Position numbers and translations under genes: made by a program. 21,970 nucleotides of DNA from JACQFK01 sp964604905 (lineage in GTDB: Bacteria; Planctomycetota; MHYJ01; JACPRB01), in assembly GCA_964604905.1 (NCBI GenBank), contig CAZSCC010000193.1:1-21970 (forward strand), read 5' to 3'. The notes beneath the pieces were generated by a model. It had not been told where the DNA came from and did no database searches. It worked only from the letters and a program-made list of their open reading frames with translations. The first letter of the stretch is position 1. Each line of letters begins with the position of its first letter. Below are positions 1 to 7,226 of the stretch, piece by piece.

Positions 1-663
1 CGTCCGGAGTCCAGTGCTCCGTTGTCTGCCACGGCTTCGCAGCTGGCTGAGAATGGACTCCTGCAATTCTCTCAGGCTGAACGGCTTCCGGAGGAAGGCG
101 TCGGCCCCAGCCACCATCATTTTCTGCCCGATTCTCGGGTCGCTTGACATTCCAACAACGCGCACCTTCCGCATTGCCTTGGCTTTGCGGATGAAGGCAA
201 GGGCCTGATCGCCTCGCAGCCGATCCTCAGCGAAAAAGTAGTCGAGCACGATGACATCGGGTTGAAACTGTATGGCAAGGACGATCCCATCCTCGACGTT
301 CGACGCGGTTCTGATCTCGAATGGGAGCCGCGAGCTCCCAGCGCCCTCTTCCATCATGAGTCTGATCGGCCGGTTGTCGTCGATGAGCAGCACTTTGGCA
401 AGGCTCTTGCCAGGCTTTTCCCACAGGCCAGGGACGGACCGCTCCGACTCCCGGAGCAATCGCACGAACTCCCCGCGGGGAATGCGGTATTGCCCCATTT
501 TCGAGGTCCGCGTCACGCGACGGATCTTGCCAATCCGGAGCCACTGGTGGACCGCCTGCACCGTAACGCCGAATACACCCGCCAGCTCCGTGATCGTGAA
601 TGAGGTTCGCTCCTCAAGACGTGGGAAGACTTCGTCAACCGACACGCCTTTGGTTAGGTCCAT
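1..663 (-). CDS. Response regulator with N-terminal HTH and receiver domain, 3' end cut by window edge
   Basis: The frame is open from an ATG at 663 to the window edge, giving 221 residues with no stop; an in-frame TAG lies just upstream of the ATG. Residues about 21-70 form a MerR/excisionase-type helix-turn-helix (FTITELAGVFGVTVQAVHQW, then a basic wing). Residues about 90-205 are a CheY-like receiver with acidic pair D95/D96 (VLLIDDN), phospho-acceptor D141 (VIVLDYFF), switch serine near S173/S174 (GMSSD) and K193 (LRKPF). All phosphorylation residues are present, so it should be a phosphorylatable DNA-binding regulator in the cytoplasm. The domain order is unusual, since most DNA-binding response regulators carry the HTH after the receiver. 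A further C-terminal domain may lie outside the window. No histidine kinase is visible nearby. It is 37 bp downstream of the zinc-finger repeat gene on the same strand and probably co-transcribed. No strong Shine-Dalgarno sequence is seen. Confidence 0.85.
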   Translation of the reverse strand, partial: MDLTKGVSVDEVFPRLEERTSFTITELAGVFGVTVQAVHQWLRIGKIRRVTRTSKMGQYRIPRGEFVRLLRESERSVPGLWEKPGKSLAKVLLIDDNRPIRLMMEEGAGSSRLPFEIRTASNVEDGIVLAIQFQPDVIVLDYFFAEDRLRGDQALAFIRKAKAMRKVRVVGMSSDPRIGQKMMVAGADAFLRKPFSLRELQESILSQLRSRGRQRSTGLRT

Positions 664-700
664 CCGTTTCGCCCACGAACTGGTCTACGCCATTCCCTGG

Positions 701-1873
701 CTACCTTGATTCCTCTCTAGGCTGGGGCGCCAGCCCGGAGTTCAGGATGCGCTGCACGACTAGAGATGCAGCCTCCCCGTATCGCCTCCCGATGGCGGCC
801 CGGAGGGCCTCCTTGGTCCATAGCCCGTATCCGTGCGTGCGAAAGTAGCCCTGACGTTCCAGTTCGCGGACGGCATCTTCGATCTTCTCGCGAGTCCAAA
901 TGACCCGGCGCCGGTGTTCCTCGGGAGGAACGCCCGCCGCCGCCCGAGCTGCCTTCCAAGTCCCAAACCGAAGCCTCGCGGCTCTCAGGAGACCCGAGAA
1001 TTCTCGCTTGAGGTCGCTTGAACGCAGGGAGAGACGTTGTTCCAGACGTTCACGGATCACTTTGTTGATCGCCTCCAGCGTCCATCGTCGGGGAGGCATT
1101 CCCTCCGGATACTGAAATCCAGCGGCTTCGACCGCCGAGCGCCAAGTCCCGAAATGCCGGTGGCCGGCCTCAGCCAGTTTGGGGTGAGTACGGCGAGCCT
1201 CTCTGAGGCGGATTCCCTGGCCCAGGCGCTTAATCTCCTGAAGCACCCGATTCCGAGTCCAGGATTCCTGTCGACGGTAACGCACAGGATCGAGTCCCGC
1301 CGATTGGAGGGAAGCTGCCCACGAGCCGAAACGCGCCACCGCCGCATCCGCGAACCCCGGATCCTCCAGCACGGCAGCCCGGTAGGACAGGGGCCTTCCC
1401 TCCCGGGCGCGCCCTTTGAACTCTTCAATGATCAAGGTGCGATCCCAGTAGCGTTTTCTCCGGACCAGTTCGGGCTGGAACCCCCCTGCACGGAGGAGGG
1501 CATCCCACCCGCCGAAGAGGTCCTTCGCCGCCTCGGGGGCCGAGGGAGCGTCGCGGATGACCGCGGCATGGTTCAAGGGAAGCCCGACCTTCGCGCGCTG
1601 CTTGATGAGATCGAGAAGTCGACTTCGATTCCACTTGGGCCCGACTCGCCTGAAGCGCCTTCTCCGCTCCAAACGGTGGAGGTGCCGCGTCTTCTCGCAG
1701 TCAGGCGAGCGGAGTCCGTTGCGCCGCGCGTACTCGAACCTCGGATGGGCGGTCTTCCGCCCATGAACGAAGAAAAGGTGCGAATACGAAATGGCTCTGA
1801 AGGTCCCTCCGCAAAGCCTGCAGGTGTGCCATCCAACTCCCTCACCCGACTTGACGCGTTTGAGGCGTGGCAT
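701..1873 (-). CDS. C2H2-like zinc finger protein with homing-endonuclease-associated (HNH_repeat-like) repeats
   Basis: The product is 390 aa. Residues 18-37 contain a zinc-finger-like motif (C18, C21, H32, H37; CRLCGGTF then SHLFFVH). After a basic linker, about five copies of a 55-60 residue module follow, beginning near residues 81, 143, 204, 264 and 325. Each begins with W and a basic/polar helix (WTRNRVLQEIKR). Copies 1-4 end in an F-G-x-W motif followed by A-G (FGSWAASLQSAGLDP, FGTWKAARAAAGVPP). The fifth has lost the FGxW motif. This pattern matches the repeat described beside homing endonucleases, thought to be a small helical DNA-binding unit. No nuclease motif is visible, so the protein looks like a pure DNA-binding array. 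Target and role are unknown. The ATG at 1873 is the first in frame; the ribosome binding site is weak. It may regulate the accessory island or be a homing-element derivative. Confidence 0.75.
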   Translation of the reverse strand: MPRLKRVKSGEGVGWHTCRLCGGTFRAISYSHLFFVHGRKTAHPRFEYARRNGLRSPDCEKTRHLHRLERRRRFRRVGPKWNRSRLLDLIKQRAKVGLPLNHAAVIRDAPSAPEAAKDLFGGWDALLRAGGFQPELVRRKRYWDRTLIIEEFKGRAREGRPLSYRAAVLEDPGFADAAVARFGSWAASLQSAGLDPVRYRRQESWTRNRVLQEIKRLGQGIRLREARRTHPKLAEAGHRHFGTWRSAVEAAGFQYPEGMPPRRWTLEAINKVIRERLEQRLSLRSSDLKREFSGLLRAARLRFGTWKAARAAAGVPPEEHRRRVIWTREKIEDAVRELERQGYFRTHGYGLWTKEALRAAIGRRYGEAASLVVQRILNSGLAPQPREESR

Positions 1874-1925
1874 GGGTACTTGTCTGACTTACGACAGCCC
1901 TTTCCGTTCTAAACCGTACGTGTGG

Positions 1926-2396
1926 TTACTCGAAGTCGAACTGGTAATCGATGATCTGATCGCCTCGCTGCACTTGGACCGTGAGGCGGTTGCACGCCTT
2001 GATCTCATGGACCAGGTTTACCGCTCGCCCCATCGTGCCGATCGGGGTCCCGTTGACCTGCAAGATTAGGTCGTCGATTCGGAAACCGGCCGCGTACATG
2101 GGGCTGCTTTCAGCGAGTTTGCTAATAGACAAGTGTGTCACCGGGCCATTCTCTTGAGTGCGCACGGGCTTCAGCATGATTTGCTTCGTGACCCGAGCGA
2201 GATCGTTTAGGTACGCATCCTTCTCTGGACGCGCCACGACCCAGCGGTTTCCCTCCACCCTCTGTGTGTGCACAGGATCTGCCTTGCCAGGATCCCGCGG
2301 GAACGGCGAACGAAAGAAAAGGATTCCCGCCAAGAGGAACGCCAGGGCCGCTATCGGAAGCAGTGCGATTTGAATGAGCCTACGAACGCGGCTCAT
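1926..2396 (-). CDS. Membrane-anchored PDZ-domain protein (GspC-like architecture)
   Basis: The product is 156 aa from the ATG at 2396. An upstream in-frame ATG at 2462 would overlap the preceding gene by about 50 bp and add 22 residues with no signal or domain, so the internal start (MSRVRRLIQIA) is preferred. Residues about 7-29 are a hydrophobic anchor preceded by arginines. Residues about 75-156 are a PDZ-like domain (SISKLAESSPMYAAGFRIDD, then LILQVNGTPIG). The short cytoplasmic head, single TM and C-terminal periplasmic PDZ resemble type II secretion protein C. No other secretion genes are present, so a GspC role is not claimed. It starts 16 bp after the HEAT-protein gene stop, suggesting an operon. 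A general envelope scaffolding or peptide-binding role is the safest reading. Confidence 0.7.
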   Translation of the reverse strand: MSRVRRLIQIALLPIAALAFLLAGILFFRSPFPRDPGKADPVHTQRVEGNRWVVARPEKDAYLNDLARVTKQIMLKPVRTQENGPVTHLSISKLAESSPMYAAGFRIDDLILQVNGTPIGTMGRAVNLVHEIKACNRLTVQVQRGDQIIDYQFDFE

Positions 2397-2412
2397 GAGA
2401 TGCGTACAGGGG

Positions 2413-3183
2413 TCATGGTTTTTCGAGTTTCCCGCCCATGTCGGTGAGAATGGCATCCGCAAGAGACCTCAGCTTCTCACTGCGGGACTTGTCTTGCGCG
2501 AGCTTGGATAGTTCCTTACGCACGACGGGGTCCCCGCGCCCCATGATATGAAGGGCTTCGACGACGACCGAGACGAACTCTTCGTTCTTCTCCCTAAGCG
2601 AGGCCACTAGGGCGGGGATTGCATCCACCCCCCAGTACTTGAGCAGCTCGAGCCCCTCTACTGATGTGTCAGGGACCTTGGGAAGTAGGCTGTCAAGCAG
2701 GGCTGGGAGTGCCCACCGTCCATGCTTTTCGCGAAGTGCTTTCGCGGTTGACCGAGCGTTGCTGACTCTTTTTCCTTCGTTGGGCGGAGACACCTCGGGA
2801 GCAACATCCTTTCGTGCCTCGGCAATGCGCTTTTCGGAATGGCCTTTCGGATCGTCCGGGTTCTCCGCCGTTGCCAGGGCCATGAGCGCATCCTGGAGCC
2901 TACCCTCGCCGAGCAAGGCGTCCGATTTTAGGACCCAGAGGCCTTTGATTACGCCCTGGATTCTGAGACGGGTGTCCGAATCCTTCGCGTCCGGAAGAAG
3001 CTTGTCCAAGGTAGCCAACGCCGAAGGTCCGATGCGCTTGAGTTCGTTCTCCGCCCGTTCGCGGATTTCGGGCTCGTCGGACGAAAGGTCTCGCACATGG
3101 CTCCGAATCCGCTCAGGGAGTAAAGTGTCAGAATCCTGTGCGAGGCCACCTAGAAGGACGAGGACACCCAGTATTCCTACCAT
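2413..3183 (-). CDS. Exported HEAT-repeat protein
   Basis: The product is 256 aa. Residues 1-15 (MVGILGVLVLLGGLA) are a short uncharged signal peptide, so the protein is probably exported to the periplasm. The body is helical, with HEAT/armadillo-like modules: a conserved pair near residues 35-60 (EPEIRERAENELKRIGPSAL) and a second near residues 180-250 (VDAIPALVASLREKNEEFVS). The middle is polar and lower in complexity. Such proteins are usually protein-binding scaffolds; no enzyme motif is visible. The start is supported by an AAGGAAG ribosome binding site 3 bp from the ATG. It is followed at 16 bp by the PDZ membrane protein, and the two may form an envelope pair. The partner is unknown. 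Confidence 0.75.
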   Translation of the reverse strand: MVGILGVLVLLGGLAQDSDTLLPERIRSHVRDLSSDEPEIRERAENELKRIGPSALATLDKLLPDAKDSDTRLRIQGVIKGLWVLKSDALLGEGRLQDALMALATAENPDDPKGHSEKRIAEARKDVAPEVSPPNEGKRVSNARSTAKALREKHGRWALPALLDSLLPKVPDTSVEGLELLKYWGVDAIPALVASLREKNEEFVSVVVEALHIMGRGDPVVRKELSKLAQDKSRSEKLRSLADAILTDMGGKLEKP

Positions 3184-3216
3184 GACTTCCTTTATACTCC
3201 GGATTCCGAGGGAATG

Positions 3217-3561
3217 CTATTTCGGGATTTGGATGCGCGCCGAGCTAATGGCTGCGTTGGGGAGCGATAGGTCCACTTCCCTATGCTGTTTCACAGTGTT
3301 GCGAAGCAAATGAGTCCACTCGGGAAGGCCGTTGTAAACGGACTTGAGATAGTCGATTAGTCGAGTACGAATGCCCACGTCAGTAATTTCCACCTTTCCA
3401 ACGCCGTCGACGTTCACTCCGGAGTTCAGCGCCTTCATGAGAGTAGTGTATTCCTTCCGCAAGTTCTTAGTCGCGTCCTGAAGGTATGCATAGGAGGACG
3501 TCGTGTCCTTTAGATTGCCGCCAGCGTCAGGGAGCTGTGACCCCCACGTAATCTTTGCCAA
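3217..3561 (-). pseudogene. C-terminal remnant of an unidentified gene truncated by the transposon
   Basis: The open frame encodes 114 residues but has no ATG or GTG start. Its first possible start is a TTG at 3561 that lies inside the left terminal repeat of the adjacent transposon. The first eight residues (MAKITWGS) are therefore transposon-derived, and native sequence begins at QLPDAGGNLKDTT. The transposase stop codon lies in the same frame 12 bp upstream. The rest (for example YAYLQDATKNLRKEY and RLIDYLKSVYNGLPEW) is well formed and soluble with helical segments, but I do not recognise the family. No matching N-terminal piece is seen beyond the right end of the transposon. It reads as the 3' end of a gene whose 5' part was lost. 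It could still be expressed as a short protein. Confidence 0.55.
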
Positions 3562-3599
3562 AAAACGAGACTAAATGGCCAGAGGAATTCGCCTCCTCC
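3536..3599 (+). repeat. Left terminal inverted repeat of the dual-transposase element
   Basis: Read inward on the plus strand, this end shares ordered blocks with the opposite end read inward on the minus strand. These are an outer TGT plus C-run; AATCTTTGCC (3550-3559, identical 10/10); AACGAGA (3564-3570, identical); and an inner AGAGGAA, TCGC, TCCTCC series (3581-3599, about 17 of 19 matching). Spacers between blocks differ by 1-3 bases. The order and identity of the blocks make chance similarity unlikely. The terminal base is uncertain by several nucleotides. Confidence 0.7.
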
Positions 3600-5159
3600 T
3601 AACCTCCAAAATGCCGTACGCAACAAGCGCACGGCTGATTGCCACGCGATACACCGCGGCCCGAGCCGCGGGGCCGAGATCGAGTCCTGGCAAGTAACCC
3701 TGTTCCACCCTCGCCTCCCCTGCAAAGTCCGCGACCAGTTCGCCGAAGACCCTTTGATCGTCCTGATCAATGGGACGCCGCTGGAGCCACGCTTGGTCAG
3801 GCGTCCAACCCGCCGCGCCCCATGGACGGCCTGTCTGGTTCGCCATCAGCCGCGCCGCCTCCACGTCATCGCACGTCCATTCACCAGGACGGTCATTCCG
3901 GGCCGCTTCGTGGTGCGCCCGCGTCTTCAGGCCACCGATCCCCGCCTCGCAGGCCCCGTTGTACTCCGGCGTCCCCGGCGGCGACAGCAACTGCAGCACG
4001 CCCCACGTCGCCAGGAGCCTCTGACTCTCCTCCGCCACGAAGGGCGACCCGTTGTCCGACTTGATCACCAAGGGGACCCCATGCTCCAGGAAGAGCGCCA
4101 CCAGCGCATCCCGCACCGACTTCGAGGTTTCCGCCTCCACAGGCAGCGAGAGCAGCGTCTTCCCGCTCGAGAGGTCCCTGACCACCAGGATCTTTACGTA
4201 CTGGCCCTCGATCGGCGTCGGCGGCTCTGTAAAGTCCATCGCCCAGACCGAGCCCGTCTTTCGCCACCGCAGCACGTGCACCAGCATGCTCGTCCGCGTC
4301 AGGTACACATCCCGGTACCGGCGGAGCATGTCCTCCAGCTCCCGCCTCGCCGTCTCGGGAAACATGGACTGGAGCGTCCGGAGCCCTGCCCCGGGGCCCA
4401 TCAGGTGAAACATCGCCACGATCGTGTCCCTCATGCTCTGGTCGGCCCTCTCCGCGGGGCGCCCCCGCGGCTCCACCTTGAGCCGGTTCGTCAGCCACCC
4501 CTCCTGCCATTCCCGGAGCGTCCGGGGCATCAGCCCCAGGCAGGCCGCGGATCCATCCGTCCCGAGCCCGTACTTCAAGGCCCATCGGCTGAACGCCACC
4601 GCCGTCCTCCGCACCGCGTGCTCCAGCTCGCGAGATCCCTCCTGGCCCGCGAAGCCTCGAGGCTGCGGGCCCTCGAGGCCCTCCAGATCCCACGCTCCCC
4701 AGAGCCGCCTCACGTGGGCCTCCTCTCGTCTCCGGAGGGCCGCCGCCCGAAGATCTCCTGGGAAGAGTTCTTGCCCGTCGTTTTTTTTAGATTGGACGGC
4801 CGGGGCTTTAGGAGGTGCGGCATCACCACCGCGATCTCCTCTCGGATCTGCGCCGCCCGCAGGCCCACCCGCAGTTCTCTCACCTCCTCCTCGAGAGCCT
4901 CCACTTTCGGGTCGTGGTGCACCTGCGTTGGCGGCCGGCCCGCGGGCCTGGGCTCCAAGCCCTCCACCGCGGACTGCAGCGCCGCCCACTCCAGCTCGTG
5001 ATACCGAGCCTCGCTGATCCCGAGCTCTTCGCAGGCGGACTTCACCGTCCGCTTCTCCGCGATCACTTCCAGGATCACTTTCAGCCTCCTCTTCGCCTCG
5101 TCCGACCCGTCCATGCGTCCCGCCTTTTTCGGCCCCAACGTACGTCGCCCTCTCGCCAT
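3571..5159 (-). CDS. OrfAB-type DDE transposase made by predicted -1 frameshift (second transposase)
   Basis: The transposase domain has no convincing start of its own. Its frame upstream of 4790 encodes a Gly/Arg/Ala-rich shadow antisense to nothing useful. Joining the OrfA frame to it by a -1 shift at the A run 4781-4788 gives one protein of about 529 aa: OrfA residues 1-126 plus the downstream frame. The catalytic part is an rve/RNase H-fold integrase core with D at about 309 (WAMDFTEPP), D at about 369 (IKSDNGSPF) and E at about 405 (EYNGACEAGIGGLK); 35 residues separate the second D from E, a classic DD35E. An HTH-like segment (GLMPRTLREWQEGWL) precedes it. It would bind the terminal repeats and carry out strand transfer. 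The TAG stop lies inside the left terminal repeat. Confidence 0.75.
4710..5159 (-). CDS. OrfA: HTH/coiled-coil protein of the second transposase
   Basis: This is the 149-aa product made when ribosomes do not frameshift. The ATG at 5159 is preceded by a strong GGGAGGGA ribosome binding site. Residues about 24-55 form a helix-turn-helix (VIAEKRTVKSACEELGISEA then RYHELEW), and residues about 83-105 form a short coiled coil (EALEEEVRELRVGLRAAQ). The tail after residue 126, read only in the unshifted frame, is polar and probably not functional. The layout is like IS3-family OrfA, which binds the ends and dimerises. It is visibly homologous to the 170-aa protein at 5248-5760: both have an ILxV...RT..A...G.S..RY..LE pattern, then a P-x-GR hinge and a coiled coil ending near AAQ. 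Confidence 0.75.
   Translation of the reverse strand: MARGRRTLGPKKAGRMDGSDEAKRRLKVILEVIAEKRTVKSACEELGISEARYHELEWAALQSAVEGLEPRPAGRPPTQVHHDPKVEALEEEVRELRVGLRAAQIREEIAVVMPHLLKPRPSNLKKTTGKNSSQEIFGRRPSGDERRPT
4781..4788 (-). promoter_or_regulatory. Run of eight A: predicted -1 ribosomal frameshift site
   Basis: On the coding (minus) strand OrfA reads CTA AAA AAA ACG, so the canonical slippery heptamer A-AAA-AAA is in the zero frame. A -1 slip enters the frame carrying the DDE domain. A possible downstream stimulatory stem (CCTCC/GGAGG arms, about 4720-4737) lies some 45 nt after the run, near the OrfA stop. A sequencing-length error at the homopolymer is the main alternative, but IS3-type elements use exactly this arrangement. 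Confidence 0.7.
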
Positions 5160-5204
5160 CTGTCCCTCCCCAGCGTTTCACCCCGTCTCCAGGGCCAAAC
5201 CGCG

Positions 5205-5225
5205 CCGTGGAGGGCCTCTCCACGG
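5205..5225 (-). other. Perfect 8-bp hairpin between the two transposase halves
   Basis: CCGTGGAG (5205-5212) and CTCCACGG (5218-5225) are perfect inverted arms with a 5-nt loop. They lie in the 88-bp gap between the HTH protein ending at 5248 and OrfA starting at 5159. There is no long T run after it on the minus strand, so it is a poor intrinsic terminator. It may act as an attenuator or mRNA-processing structure separating expression of the two halves. Confidence 0.5.
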
Positions 5226-5247
5226 TGGCCTGGCTGGCGACCGGGGT

Positions 5248-5760
5248 TTACGTTACGGTTTCCTCTCTCGTGACTTCCTGGGGTGTCAATCGGGGTGTCG
5301 GTTCCGATCGTAGCACCTCCGCCGCCTTCAGTGCACGCACAACAGGCTTGCGCCTCCGCCTGCCCTTGGCCGCTTTCGGCTCAGGGAGCGCGAGGCCCAC
5401 CGTGCGCTGCGCGGCACGGACCAAGGCCTGCTTCCGCTCGCACTCGCGGCGGAGCTGCTCCACCTCGCGCCGGAGGACGTGGAGCTCCTTGTCCGGCGAG
5501 GCCACGCGGCCTTTCGGCCGCGCCTCGCACGCCTTGACGAGCCCTTCGATCGCCCGGCTCTCGAGGGCGTAGTAGCGCGGGAGCGAAACTCCCACCGCGA
5601 CGGCCGCATCCGACGGCGTCCGGACCCCGCCCAGGACATCGAGGATCGCCGCTGCGGTCCGCCGGGCGTCGGAGCTTCCTCCTTCGACCTGGGGACCGAC
5701 CGCGTAGGCTCGCTTCTTCGCGGCCTTCACGGGTTTGGCTTCGCTTATCGTGGTCGTCAC
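5248..5760 (-). CDS. HTH/coiled-coil partner protein of the IS481-like transposase
   Basis: The product is 170 aa from a GTG at 5760 that overlaps the upstream transposase stop as GTGA, implying translational coupling. Residues about 34-72 carry a helix-turn-helix (AAILDVLGGVRTPSDAAVAV then GVSLPRYYALE). This is followed by an ARPKGR hinge and a basic coiled coil (HVLRREVEQLRRECERKQAL), then a Lys/Arg-rich tail (GRRRRKP). No catalytic motif is present. The fold order and spacing match OrfA at 4710-5159, so the two are probably paralogues. The likely role is DNA binding at the transposon ends or assembly of the transpososome; this is inference. The order differs from OrfA, as this protein follows its transposase instead of preceding it. 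Confidence 0.7.
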   Translation of the reverse strand: MTTTISEAKPVKAAKKRAYAVGPQVEGGSSDARRTAAAILDVLGGVRTPSDAAVAVGVSLPRYYALESRAIEGLVKACEARPKGRVASPDKELHVLRREVEQLRRECERKQALVRAAQRTVGLALPEPKAAKGRRRRKPVVRALKAAEVLRSEPTPRLTPQEVTREETVT

Positions 5761-7190
5761 TCCTGGCCTCCTTCCTGGGGAGGCTTGGGAGGGGTGAGAT
5801 CATCGATCGGCGACAGACCGGGCGGCATCGGCTCTTCGTTGCCCTCTTCCACTCCGAGGGCCGCCGGGGCCGCGTGGGGGCAGATGGCGTCGGGGAGCTT
5901 CGGTGTTTCCGTGGCCGCAGGAGCGACGAGGTCGATCTCCTGCCGGGCCCCGGCATCGCCGGTCAGAATGACACGCTCGCCTTCGGCGTGGACGCTGAAG
6001 GTCTTCCCGCCTACCTGGCCGGTCATGTAGAAGGGCTGCTTGGGCACTCCGTTCCGGGCCAGCTCAAGGGCATTCTCTGCTACGCGCGCCTGGAGCGTCT
6101 TCTTCATCTCCGGGGCCGCTCCGAAAAACCGGTCCGCCGGCACCAGGCCCTCGATCCCCTGATGAGTGCGCTGGAAATTGTAACTGTCGATGAAGAGCCC
6201 GATTCGTTTGCGGGCGTCTTCCAGGTCGATGAAGACCGCCGTCTCGACGCACTCCCGCCACAGCGTCCCCCAGAACCGTTCCACCTTGCCCAGCGTCTGG
6301 GGGCGGCGGGGACTGGCGACGACCTGCTGGATGCCATGCTTCTCGAGCTCGCGCGTGAAGGCGCTCTTGCCTCGCCACGTCACGTACTGACTGCCGTTGT
6401 CGGTGAGGATCTCCTCCGGGGCCCCATACGAGGCGATGGCCGCGCGGAGGACTTCAAGGACCAAGGCTCCCGAGGCGGTCGCGTAGAGCCCGTAGCCCAC
6501 GAGGAACCGGCTGTGGTCATCCATGAACGCGGTCATGTGGACCCGGCGGTTCTGGCGCTTGAGGATGAACGTGAAGAGATCCGTCTGCCAGAGCTGGTTG
6601 GGCTTGGCCCGCTCGAATTCCCGGGGCTTGTCGGGATGCCGGTGACTGGGCTCTTCTTCGAGCGTGTAGCCCGCCTCGTGCAGCACCCGAGCCACGGCTC
6701 CGGGACTCGCCGGGAGAGCCGGGCCACGGGCCAGCATGTCGCTGATCCTCTGGCAACCCCATGCCGGGTTCTGGTCTTTGAGCATGAGGATCGTGCGCTT
6801 GGTGATCTCTTCCAGGCGGCTTCCCCTGGGTCCGCCCCGCGGCCGGTCCATCAGGCCCGCGGGTCCCTCCGCTTCGAACCGTCTCTTCCAGTCATACAGG
6901 GAATGCCGGGCCACCCCCACCAGCGACGCGAAGTCGTTCGCCGGCAGGCCGCTGCGCTTCCACGTGTCCAGGAGGAGCAGCCGTTGTCCCGCCGTGAGGG
7001 TCGTGGGAGCAGGGGTCTCCTCCTCTTTCTTCTCCAGCCGTCGACCCTTGCCACGCCCGGCCAGCGCGGGCAGGGGCACGGCATCGTCGGGGACGACGAT
7101 CGGCTCTGGAGGGAGGGACGGACTGGGTCCTCCTCCTGCCGGGGTGCCTTCATGAGGGATTGCTCCCTCGGGTGCGAGGATACTGGACAT
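5757..7190 (-). CDS. IS481-like DDE transposase (first transposase)
   Basis: The product is 477 aa. The ATG at 7190 follows a strong AAGGAGGAG ribosome binding site. After a Pro-rich, probably disordered N-terminus, residues about 64-112 are an HTH of the IS481/leucine-zipper type (DFASLVGVARHSLYDWKRRF). Residues about 125-180 form a second winged-helix segment (AWGCQRISDMLA), and residues about 195-345 form the rve integrase core. The catalytic triad is D204 (LWQTDLF), D264 (ILTDNGSQYV) and E304 (GKVERFWGTLW). The second D and E are 39 residues apart, a longer spacing as seen in IS481. A beta-rich Mu/retroviral-type C-terminal part follows (QVGGKTFSVHAEGERVILTG), then an acidic Pro-rich tail. 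It should catalyse cleavage and strand transfer at the element ends. It is the first gene of the transposon transcript. Confidence 0.85.
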   Translation of the reverse strand: MSSILAPEGAIPHEGTPAGGGPSPSLPPEPIVVPDDAVPLPALAGRGKGRRLEKKEEETPAPTTLTAGQRLLLLDTWKRSGLPANDFASLVGVARHSLYDWKRRFEAEGPAGLMDRPRGGPRGSRLEEITKRTILMLKDQNPAWGCQRISDMLARGPALPASPGAVARVLHEAGYTLEEEPSHRHPDKPREFERAKPNQLWQTDLFTFILKRQNRRVHMTAFMDDHSRFLVGYGLYATASGALVLEVLRAAIASYGAPEEILTDNGSQYVTWRGKSAFTRELEKHGIQQVVASPRRPQTLGKVERFWGTLWRECVETAVFIDLEDARKRIGLFIDSYNFQRTHQGIEGLVPADRFFGAAPEMKKTLQARVAENALELARNGVPKQPFYMTGQVGGKTFSVHAEGERVILTGDAGARQEIDLVAPAATETPKLPDAICPHAAPAALGVEEGNEEPMPPGLSPIDDLTPPKPPQEGGQE

Positions 7191-7203
7191 GACTCCTCCT
7201 TCC

Positions 7204-7221
7204 GGGCGGGTAGTCCCGCCC
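7204..7221 (-). other. Perfect 7-bp GC hairpin in the transposase leader
   Basis: GGGCGGG (7204-7210) and CCCGCCC (7215-7221) with loop TAGT lie directly upstream of the ribosome binding site of the first transposase. In many insertion sequences a leader hairpin limits transposase translation from read-through transcripts. That role is inferred here from position only. Confidence 0.45.
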
Positions 7222-7226
7222 TCTGC

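Noticed and set aside
4791..5223. Upstream open frame of the second transposase without frameshift
   Set aside because: It is a Gly/Arg/Ala-rich shadow of OrfA with no ribosome binding site; OrfA in the other frame has an HTH and coiled coil.
5160..5250. Possible internal transposon ends between the two transposase halves
   Set aside because: None of the terminal-repeat blocks (AATCTTTGCC, AACGAGA, AGAGGAA-TCGC) is present on either strand; only an unrelated hairpin is there.
5284..5306. GGGGTGTC direct repeat as an insertion-sequence end
   Set aside because: It lies within the coding sequence of the HTH partner protein and has no inverted partner.
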